A DNA stretch of 64,000 nt from Mastigamoeba balamuthi (Eukaryota; Evosea; Mastigamoebida; Mastigamoebidae), in assembly GCA_902651635.1 (NCBI GenBank), contig CACRSC010000003.1, forward strand, positions 499,342-563,341, read 5' to 3'. Shown here piece by piece: positions 52,440 through 61,034 of the stretch; positions within the stretch are counted from its first letter, which is position 1, and each line of letters starts with the position of its first letter. The notes beneath the pieces are model-generated. The model saw only the letters and a program-made list of their open reading frames with translations, was not told the DNA's origin and did not search any database. Made by a program: the position numbers and the translations under genes.

Positions 52440-53340
52440 ACTACTTCTCGTGTGTAGCCAGCAATGCCCGGTCCAGAACAGCACAAATAGGGCACATGTC
52501 ATACTCGCCACAGTAGTGGCTCCACTTCCAGGGGCTTTTCCGGTTCCAGACATGTTGGCCCTGTGTAGGGCAGTGCTTGTCTTGGCAGTTAACTTGATCC
52601 TGTTGGACCTGTCGCTTGGCCTTCTGCTCTGCCTTCATCTGACATTTCCCAACTTTGTTCAATGTTCAGTTGGGCTCTCTGCAGAATCTGTTCGGGATTT
52701 AAGGAATAGATCCCTGTGCTGGCAAACGCACCTCATCTTGGCTGTGACTAGCTTATGGGCCTGCTGAGTTGCTGTGCTCCAGTTGAAGGAGTGTAGGGAA
52801 TGACGAAGACGTTCATTATGATCTCCAGTAGACAGTGCAAATGTGGCCCACATAGCTGACTTGCCCTGATGGCTGCCCTTGTAGTGGTGCTTTCTCTGAA
52901 TGCAGAAGACAGTTGTTGCGTTTTTGGATTGAAGTTAGAGAAGTGGGTTTTTCAACTCGGACAGGACCCACTGCTTCATTGAGAGACTGTGATGGGTGAT
53001 CCAGGCAGGGAACTCCTGTACGAACTGCTCAGTTCCAAGCAGGGTAGCTGCACTTGAATGCTCTGACTTGACCAGCCCAATGAGTTGGGAAAAACCCTCG
53101 AACCAGTTCTGCAGGTTCACTTTGGTGAGGTCACAACAGAGTGCCCTCACAAACTCGAAGGGCTCTTGTCTGAAGAGGGGATGTTCTTGAGGCTGTGAGC
53201 ATCTGCAATGGTGGCCAGTGACATCTTCTTCTCATCAGTGAGGAGGCAGTTGCCATGAATGCACTCAGGATATGCAGCATAACAGCAATGCCCCACAAAA
53301 TGCCAATGACACATTGAACTCAGAGGTAGCTTATGCATTT
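52440..53340 (-). pseudogene. Degenerate unknown protein, Cys/His-containing
   Basis: Three minus-strand frames follow each other like one broken gene. First (53338-53147): MHKLPLSSMCHWHFVGHCCY, YPECIHGNCLLTDEKKMSLA. Second (from about 53175 down to 52935): the 80-codon frame with EPFEFVRALCCDLTKV, NLQNWFEGFSQLIGLVKSEH, FVQEFPAWITHHSLSMKQWV. Last (52662-52441): VWNRKSPWKWSHYCGEYDMC and CPICAVLDRALL. The Cys/His spacing suggests zinc fingers. No counterpart is seen beside element copy A, so it may be a separate relic or an extra gene of copy B. Confidence 0.35.
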
Positions 53341-53804
53341 CACTCAGATGAAGAGTACCTGCCTTAGCATTTCACATTCAGATGTGGTTTTTGAGATCAG
53401 TATGTGCCTTCACTAAAACCAACATTCATGTGCTGGTGACAGTTTCTTTTCTGGGCACCCCCATCCCACCTGTTGCAGTGTATATGCATGGAAAGTTCTT
53501 CCCAGCGTGCTGGAAATCAAGGCACCTGTCTACTTTCGGGCAAGAAAAAAGGGCAGGACTTCGGACCAGGACGGTGAATGGCAGGAACGACAGCAGGTTT
53601 GGGCTCACAAGGGCAGTGCGGAGGCCCACCAACAAGCTGGAGCGGTTCTGTGCCAAAAATAGACGTGAGTTGAAATGCGGTGGAAAACGGCCGCAAAGCA
53701 TGGAGGGTGGTGCCGCCAACAGGGAACTGGAGAGCAGAACGAATGGCATTATGAGATTCAGCAGGAGAAGTGGAATACAATGGGGTATCTGTGAGGTGTG
53801 AGAG

Positions 53805-56147
53805 TCAGTGTGGGGAGATGTCGATCATGGATGCATCGTCCTCTGGATCGACAACACCCACAGCCTGCCCGAGAGGAAGGTCACTGGCAGCTGGAGCACT
53901 GTTGCCGACGGTGGCGAGGTTAATGCAATATTCAGCGCACCGCACGCCGAACCGCAAACGTGCAACTGGCCAGATGGGTTCTGGTGAGGTGAAGTTGATG
54001 TGATAGAGAAGGAAGCAGTTGAGGCAGAAGTCTGTTCCGCAGTCGTGCGATGATGGAGCGCCACCATGGGTAGTAGCCATGGCCCAACTGGATAACGTCA
54101 GGTTAGTGAGCGAACTGAAGCAGGTGTGGGCACGCACAACTTCTTGAAGAGGCAGTTGTTGGTCTCAAGGTTTGCCGAACTGAAGGCCACGAGCCCATGT
54201 GAGTGCAGACCAGAGAGCTGTGTGGCGAGGACATCTGGTAGGTGGAACACGAAGAAGTGGTTATAGTTGGAAGCATTGACATTGCTGCCACAGATGAGGC
54301 TGGCGAACGTTCGACCGATCCTTAGGCAGTTGGCCTGAGCCCACTGCATATGGCCACGGAGCTGGCCATTGTCACACTGCGGAATCCTCCAGAGGTAGAG
54401 GGTTCGAAACACCTTCCAGACCTCGTACACATTGCAGCACACGTTGTTGAGGATGCGCCACAGGGGCGCGCAAGCCTTGAGATCGACGTGCTTCTGAACT
54501 GCAGCTATCATGCTCTCGAACATGATGAACAGCAGTGCTGAAGAGCGCCTGTCAACACTGAACGACTGGTTCTGAGGGACAGAGCTCCAGTCGAACCGCA
54601 TCTTGTGCACCTGCGGCCAAGCGTACATGATGTCCTCAGTGACAGAGGCACTCTTAGGATCGAGGTGCTCGCTAATGAGGCCAATGAGTTGTTGTGGAAC
54701 GAATTTGGCCAGCTTTTGGCTGAAGCTCTCGAGCATGTGCAGAAGACACGGCAACATGTCGAGCCACAACAGATACAGTAGTCACGGGCGTGCAAAGTGA
54801 CCCTTGGCAGGGTCCGGGTTGTGGTAGTCTCGAAATGGTGCTGGGTCGTTGCAGTCGCGGGTTGCCTCGCACACCCAGCACACCCACTGCGACCGAGCAG
54901 ACTCGAGACCAAGGATCAGTCGCATCGCCTCGTCATTGCACGTCAGTTGCATGTGGATTGGCATGACGAACTGCACACCCCCGTGCACCACAGTGATGCG
55001 ACCGGAGTCAATGATGGCCTGTGTGTCAGTAGAAAAGTGGTTGTAGGATGGCAAGGGTACTGTAGTGCGCTTTCCCAGGACCGAGACGTACAAATGCCAG
55101 AAGGGAACACAGTTCCAAGCAGTTGGAGAACTCGGTGAGCTTGAGACGGGTTGAGCACCCTCCGAGGAAGTTGTTGCCCTTCGCGACTTTCACGATATCA
55201 TAGTGGTCGCACCAGTTGTAGCAACTCCCACACGATGCAATGTCGATCAGTGAGTGGAAGCAGGGGGCATCGACCTCAAGACACAGAAACGACCGGCGAT
55301 CGATGATAACACTGACTTGGTTGCCGTCAATGTCGAAGACAGGGATCTGTGTGACGTGGTGAGCGATGAACTCTTCGCGTTTCATGGTAACAGCTTCATG
55401 GGAAGCAGTCACGCGAGGCAGCCTGACTGTTTGGCCCGCGACACTGTTGTACATGTAAGTGCAGAACTGAGGCAGGGAGTTGCATGAGATCGTCTGCGAC
55501 AGGCGTGCATGACGGATGGGTCGTGTCGAGTCAAAGAACCGGTTCTGTGGTGATCGTGAGAACACGAGCTGCTGTAGTCTGACAGCTGGTGTTGCATATG
55601 CTCCCACGATCGCCTTGTTGTGTTCCTGGAGAATGGATGTTGTGAAGTTCGAATGGAGGCATGTCCAAATCGAACGATCAAACTGAGTGCGACAGTTCAG
55701 TGGTCGTGGTGTGCCACAACTGTGCAAGAGGCAGTGGGAGTAGACTCGCACAGGTATGTGGGCGACGTGTGCGAACAGCACGTCTGCCAACACCTCATGA
55801 GAGGTGCCTGCCGGTAGCCCAAGGGCGAACGTGACGACGTCCCACAGAAGTGCATCGGCCCACACTGCCCATCGCCATGCGGCACCCCGTGCAAGTAGTC
55901 GTCAAAGCAAACGACAAAGAGTATTCTTGTCGGGCAACTCTGGAGGGGCCTCGGCATCAAACCACCTGTCGAACGAGTGCAGGAGCACTTGGCGATCGCG
56001 TGCGTCTGCCATTGCGCAGGTGACAAGAATAGACCACCTGAAATGCTGCAAATCCACAGAGGATGGTGGTGAACTCTCTTGCAAGAGCAGTGGCACACCA
56101 CTATCACTGGGCACTACGACAAGTCCGGGAGCAGCTGTGTCACACAC
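53805..56147 (-). pseudogene. Element large protein L, copy B (broken, transposase-like)
   Basis: Four overlapping frames, better kept than in copy A. Start: VLLHSFDRWFDAEAPPELPD. Then a 279-codon frame with ALLWDVVTFALGLPAGTSHE, RSPQNRFFDSTRPIRHARLS, VTASHEAVTMKREEFIAHHV, GKAHYSTLAILQPLF. A frameshift near 55.03 kb leads to HFSTDTQAIIDSGRITVV, IHMQLTCNDEAMRLILGLES, ARSQWV followed by CWVCEATRD. Next a 223-codon frame: WLDMLPCLLHMLESFSQKLA, FSVDRRSSALLFIMFESMIA, VNASNYNHFFVFHLPDVLA. The end: NFTSPEPIWPVARLRFGVRC. The layout (target-like N-terminus, CxxC, long helical C-terminus) suggests a DDE-type transposase relative; no catalytic residues assigned. Confidence 0.6.
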
Positions 56148-56170
56148 GTCGCCTTAGGCGACTTGCACTA

Positions 56171-56715
56171 CAGCGTTGTGCTGCCCAAAGGGATGAAGAG
56201 GATATTGCTCTCCACACAGGGCTGCGGTGCGCGATTGGCCACACGTTAAAGGACGTGTGGCCAGCGCGGCCGACGGAGATCGTTGTGTCGTGTAGCCATT
56301 CAGCGTACTTGCGCCTCACCTCTGGCTGGCGGTGCTATCGGCCGCAGTGCCGCAAGGCTCACTACAAGCTCTACCACATGCCACCCACAGGCGCACAACA
56401 CCCCATCTTCGCCAAGATGCTGTTTGATCACTCCAAGGTTCGCAATCGACGCCACAACACATCTCACCCGCCCTCACAGTTGTGCTACTGCACAATGACT
56501 GCCAAGAGTCGCCAGCCATTCTTTGTGTGCACTGTACCTTCGAGTTTTCGTGCATTGTGGTCACCGCGGAACAGCTGCGTATGCATGACATTCACCCACA
56601 ATGCCTACCCCGCGGTCACTGATGGCCACGGGGGTTTGCGCACAGGATGCGCACTGCTGCGGGGGTACATAAAACGCTACTGTCTCACTCCTGGCGCACG
56701 TGGCGGAAGCATGAG
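56171..56715 (+). CDS. Element protein P4, copy B
   Basis: Open on the plus strand, opposite to L. It contains LRCAIGHTLKDVWPARP, SGWRCYRPQCRKAHYKLYHM, SHPPSQLCYCTMTAKSRQPF and VCMTFTHNAYPAVTDG, ending in LRGYIKRYCLTPGARGG. The last two segments match P4 of copy A. CxxxxC/H pairs might bind metal. No family is recognised. The start codon is unclear because the frame is open upstream across the L promoter. Confidence 0.45.
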
Positions 56716-56733
56716 GCAGCTGTTCACCCCCCC

Positions 56734-57626
56734 TGGTTCGCAGAACACATTCAAAAATAGAACAAAATCTATTCAGTGCTTGACACCGTGCATACAACAA
56801 CAACAGAATGGACGTCAAGAGCTTCCTCGAGCACATTGCGAGCCTCGTGCGTGACTGGGACGGACACTGCAGCTTCGCGGTGTTGCCGTTCGTGTGCGTT
56901 CGCCTTGAGACTGTCGAGCGCGCACTGAGACAGCCAAACGGTACGGGGGTCCAGTGCATCGGTCTGACGCAGTTCGTGGCCAGGGTTCTCACCCACCTCC
57001 ACAGCCAGTTCGCGCGTCCCTCTGTCATACGCTCGCATGGTGAGAGCAGCGCAGAGGGGGTGGACGTCGACTTGTACGTTGTTCTCATTTGCCTTCTTCT
57101 CATCGGGTACAACATCGTCCACTGCGCCTCCGTGTCACTCGCCAAGTTTGTCGGCAGGCACTGCATGTGTGAAGACATCNTGGTTCGCAGAACACATTCA
57201 AAAATAGGACAAAATCTATTCAGTGCTTGACACCGTGCATACAACAACAACAGAATGGACGTCAAGAGCTTCCTCGAGCACATTGCGAGCCTCGTGCGTG
57301 ACTGGGACGGACACTGCAGCTTCGCGGTGTTGCCGTTCGTGTGCGTTCGCCTTGAGACTGTCGAGCACGCACTCAGACAGCCAAACGGTACGGGGGTCCA
57401 GTGCATCGGTCTGACGCAGTTCGTGGCCAGGGTTCTCACCCACCTCCACAGCCAGTTCGCGCGTCCCTCTGTCATACGCTCGCATGGTGAGAGCAGCGCA
57501 GAGGGGGTGGACGTCGACTTGTACGTTGTTCTCATTTGCCTTCTTCTCATCGGGTACAACATCGTCCACTGCGCCTCCGTGTCACTCGCCAAGTTTGTCG
57601 GCAGGCACTGCATGTGTGAAGACATC
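56734..57626. repeat. 446-bp direct duplication around gap N (57180)
   Basis: Bases 56734-57179 and 57181-57626 are near-identical, with a few substitutions (for example ATAGAAC against ATAGGAC, and GAGCGCGCACTGAG against GAGCACGCACTCAG). Both contain the P3 promoter element and the first 124 codons of P3. The substitutions suggest two haplotypes, or two copies of the element, collapsed end to end at a gap. Confidence 0.85.
57199..57207 (+). promoter_or_regulatory. CAAAAATAG element before P3 of element copy B
   Basis: CAAAAATAG, 48 bp before ATG 57255; also present at 56752-56760 in the left duplicate. The element thus carries the same putative core promoter as host glycan genes. Confidence 0.45.
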
Positions 57627-57749
57627 CTATCGGATGTGTGTGACACGTTCGTGGCACTCGTCATGAAGAAGTGTGGACACCATCGCGTTCACACTGACAC
57701 AGCCATTGACTTCATTGTTGTGAAGTCTGCCCCATTCACCAACCTTTAA
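57255..57749 (+). CDS. Element protein P3, copy B (intact)
   Basis: Intact frame of 164 aa from ATG 57255, 48 bp downstream of CAAAAATAG. Residues 1-20 are MDVKSFLEHIASLVRDWDGH. The middle is hydrophobic (DLYVVLICLLLIGYNIVHCA), suggesting a buried core helix or membrane helix. The end reads HHRVHTDTAIDFIVVKSAPF. Copy A shares the YNIVH and H-HH...AIDFI islands. Purifying selection on these between distant copies would imply a function in element propagation. No known family. Confidence 0.55.
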   Translation: MDVKSFLEHIASLVRDWDGHCSFAVLPFVCVRLETVEHALRQPNGTGVQCIGLTQFVARVLTHLHSQFARPSVIRSHGESSAEGVDVDLYVVLICLLLIGYNIVHCASVSLAKFVGRHCMCEDILSDVCDTFVALVMKKCGHHRVHTDTAIDFIVVKSAPFTNL

Positions 57750-57956
57750 TCCACTCCCCTGTCCCCCTACCCCCACGATCCCCATCTGTTGTGTATAGCA
57801 TTCCAAACCCCCACCCACCCACCACACTGTAACTCCATTCTCAGTCACTCACACAAACATACTAAAACACAAACCATGTTGCTGTTCGACCCCCTCCCCC
57901 CCTTACTCAGTGTCATTGTCTCTGTCCACTGGCTTCTTCGCTGCAGCGGCCTGGTC

Positions 57957-58217
57957 CTAGAGTCCCTTCACCACAGCACTTCCTGCTGCGTCAGTCTTCA
58001 GCTTCGGCTTTGGCCCTGCTCCTTCGTCGTGCGGCATGCTGGCAGCTGAGGTGGTGAACTGTGCGACTGCCTCTCCAGCTACTGCGGTGACAGGTGCTTT
58101 GCCTGTCAGCATGTCTTTCGTTGTGTTCCGCATGGTTCCGCACACTGTAACACTATTAGTTTGTTGTGAGCGAGTCATAACACGCACAGTACTTGTCCTC
58201 CATGAGAAGCCAATCAA
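57957..58217 (-). CDS. Small unknown frame within element copy B
   Basis: An 86-codon minus-strand frame between P3 and P2 reads APVTAVAGEAVAQFTTSAA and EGAGPKPKLKTDAAGSAVVK: an Ala/Lys-rich basic tail. Copy A has a degraded stretch in the same place (30.2-30.6 kb) without a convincing match. It may be the C-terminal part of P2 or a sixth gene. Confidence 0.3.
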   Translation of the reverse strand: MIGFSWRTSTVRVMTRSQQTNSVTVCGTMRNTTKDMLTGKAPVTAVAGEAVAQFTTSAASMPHDEGAGPKPKLKTDAAGSAVVKGL

Positions 58218-58347
58218 GCACAGCTTCTGCCGGAGCTGTCTTCACAACATCTCCGAGATGCATGACTGAGCCATCTGGCATCACCCACCTCAGTGGTCAC
58301 GCTATGCCGTCTGGCTCCACCTGCAGGCCATTCGCCTTGATGTCTGC

Positions 58348-58985
58348 CTAACGCTGCACTGCCTGAATTTCGCGGTGAGAAACGTGTGCTAATTTTGGAT
58401 GCACTGCCGGGTCACAACGCTGCAGGGCAGGTGCAGTGGGTGTTGCATATGCCATGGGCAGCATGTTGGACTTGCGGTCCCACATAGCCATCATGTATGA
58501 TGTCGCTGGGCACAGGCCTTTGTCCACTTTGTCCATGTTGATGTAGTACGTGTTTGGGTCCTTTCTCGTACCCCAACCCTGCCTAAACTGTTGTAAGTGT
58601 GATGGCGAACATGCTCATGTGCCTGGTCATCCAGCAGAACGCTGCTGTTGCTGCTGGACAGCAGAAGCCAGCATGATACCAAGCGCCCATCGCTGCCTTG
58701 AAGTCCGGTGACACCTTCAGCATGACTGCCCCACCACGACTCTTGGCCCATGTGAGCAGATGGTTCAGGACATTACGCACCGTCATCGTCGCGATCAACA
58801 GTGTGACTTGCACTGGTGGAACTGCCATGGTGAGCTGCGAATGTATGGTTAGACATCGTATGACTCATTTGCGCACCTTATCGGTGTCCTTGAGACACAA
58901 TGAGACGAGGGACAGGTCTCCTTGGCGCTGCATGTGATGGACCTTCTCGTCATCCACCTTCTGCTGCACTGGCGAGTCCATCACC
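58348..58985 (-). pseudogene. Element protein P2, copy B
   Basis: The N-terminal part is VDDEKVHHMQRQGDLSLVSL and KDTDKVRK, the middle LLIATMTVRNVLNHLLTWAK, the end NMDKVDKGLCPATSYMMAMW, each in a different frame. All three islands match P2 of copy A in order. Its N-terminus reads on from the P1 tail without a stop, unlike copy A, where a stop and 3-bp gap separate the two genes. Confidence 0.45.
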
Positions 58986-58986
58986 A

Positions 58987-59582
58987 CTGTCCCCTCTGTC
59001 TTTGGCTCCGTCTTATGGCGCTTTGCAGCCTTCGACGCACTCTCGTCACCCGAGGAAGTGTCGTCGCACTCCTTCGTGGTACTTTTCCCCCTCTTGCTGC
59101 AGTGTGTTTGCACTGGCTGCAGTGCTTCTTCCGCTTCGGGTGCATAGTCCTCGTCATCATTGCTGCCTGCAGCTCTGCCAATAGGCTTTGCCTCCATCTT
59201 CTTCTCCTCCATGACCTCCTCCTTGGCTGTCTTCGCTGCTGTGTGAGTATTCTGTTTTTAGCTTTGGCCGCAAAACAGCTGCCGCACCATACCATCCTGG
59301 TTGATATGGCATTGGCTCGCCAAGGCTGCATGTTGATTGGTATGGAGGTGCGCTGGCAGTGATGGCTCCACTGTGTGCACCTGGAGCCTCGGGCAGCAGC
59401 TTCTGAACGTTCACTTTGCCCTGTGCTGGTGCACCACTGGCACCGGCTGTCACCAACACGCTCTTCGACAGCTCACACTTGTGCAGATTGGCCCAGCGTG
59501 ACACCCAGAAGATCACCGGCTTGCCCCCGTCGTCCGCCTGCTCTCCGTACCACTGCCAGAACTGCGTGTCACTGTCTATCAC
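58987..59582 (-). pseudogene. Element protein P1, copy B
   Basis: Starts near MIDSDTQFWQWYGEQADDGG, then KPVIFWVSRWANLHKCELSK, matching P1 of copy A. After a frame change it continues in a charged tail (SNDDEDYAPEAEEALQ, KSTTKECDDTSSGDESASK) ending with basic KAAKRHKTEPK. The domain-plus-acidic/basic-tail layout is the same in both copies. Confidence 0.45.
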
Positions 59583-59605
59583 TGTGCGTTTTAACCAAAG
59601 TGCTA

Positions 59606-61034
59606 AATAATCTCACGATCCCATCAGACACCTCGATCTCGCAATGCTGTCTCACAATCCTCGTCACTTATGACGTATCTGTTGCCTGCCCCACATGTGC
59701 AACGACCCCCGAAGCTGTCCCAGTGTGCTTCCATGCCTTGCTGCCACCCTCACGGTCGTTCACTTGGGCTAAGCCAGCAGCTGATTTTTTTCCAGCATGC
59801 TACATGTAGTTCCCTAAGGCATACTCAATACTCTTCTGAAGTTATTTGTAATTCTGCTCTCTTCTTGCTCAGTCCAGAAAGGCCTTATTGATTGATCATT
59901 CAGCCTGATGTAGAATTAAGTGAGTCTGAACAAGTACATTTAGCTGGTTAAATGCAACAGACAGTCATCTGAAAGCAAATTCATAATAGAAGAAAAAACA
60001 ACAAGTTCATATCTATTATGAAGCAGAATCTCCATTCTTGCTGCAGGGATGATGTCTAGGATTTATCAGCAATATCAGCAAGAAAGCTTCTCTTTCAGTA
60101 CCTTACATCTGAAAAAACTGACAAATATCTTTTAAAATTGGTATACTCATTATATGAGTTTGGTAAACCCATTGATCTATGGGATAATAGAGAACTCTCA
60201 GCACTATGTGATCATGTGTGATCAAGGTCAGATGATGTCATTTATGACGAAATCCTTGATGTCATCTTGACTGCACATTTGATTTTCATTTACAGGTCAG
60301 TTTTGTATATGTAAGGAGATCTGTCTTCCATCAAAAATCTTTCCAACATGAAGAGGCAGATGGCATGCCCTATCACGGCTTCCACAGTACCAGGCACTCC
60401 TCCAGTTACTGCCACTGCTACTGCCACTCTGTCACTTCTCTTTTTTTGATGGCAGATGCATCTTCAGAAAGGTATGCAGTAATGTGAAGTGCCTCTGATC
60501 CTTGCTCCAGTTCTTCTGCTCTGACAGAGAAAAAGAGCAAAGAGAGCCAGTGCTTTTACTCCTTATAGACCAGTAAGACAACAACCAAAAACAGCCCTAC
60601 CATCTGAAGTGACAATAGCTGATGACAGCTTTTCATAATGAGAATCTCCTGAATATTCTGTTAAGGGCCAGCTTGATATGGATTCGGTCACATGAGCATT
60701 CGTTCACAGGGTTGGAAAAGGGTCCTGTGAAGATGAGCAGAGGTGGTGGGAAAATCTTACTGATAATGACAGGAGTTCACTTGAACTTCAGTAAAGCTGA
60801 CATAAGAGAAATCAAAATCTCACATGGCCACATGGTGCTGAGAGAAAGTCAATTGGCTTTGCACTATCACAGTCTGTTAAGCAATAACTGCTGTATAACG
60901 AAAAGAGACACGCTTCTCTCACAAAGCCAATTGACTTTCTCACACTTGTGTGAACATTTGGTTTTGTGTTATTTGGAAGGCGACAATTCCACTCGTACCA
61001 CTTCACCAAAATCATGTAACTGCCGTTGTTGGGA
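59606..61034. other. AT-rich intergenic stretch, no gene seen
   Basis: AT-rich DNA like that beside element copy A. It holds only short frames. Near 60850-60945 the block TCAATTGGCTTTG recurs about 80 bp later in inverted form (CAAAGCCAATTGACTTTCTC), making a hairpin-like inverted repeat of roughly 18-20 bp arms. It probably covers the 3' end of the acyltransferase transcript as well. Confidence 0.45.

Larger units (their letters stand above)
53805..59605 (-). mobile_element. Unclassified multi-gene element, copy B (inverted)
   Basis: Read on the minus strand, the order is P1, P2, then P3 and P4 on the opposite strand, then large protein L, exactly as in copy A. The block includes the N gap at 57180 and its 446-bp duplication, so true length is about 5.4 kb. 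It is GC-richer than copy A. Edges are set by the last positions with protein similarity. No terminal repeats were found by eye. Confidence 0.65.
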
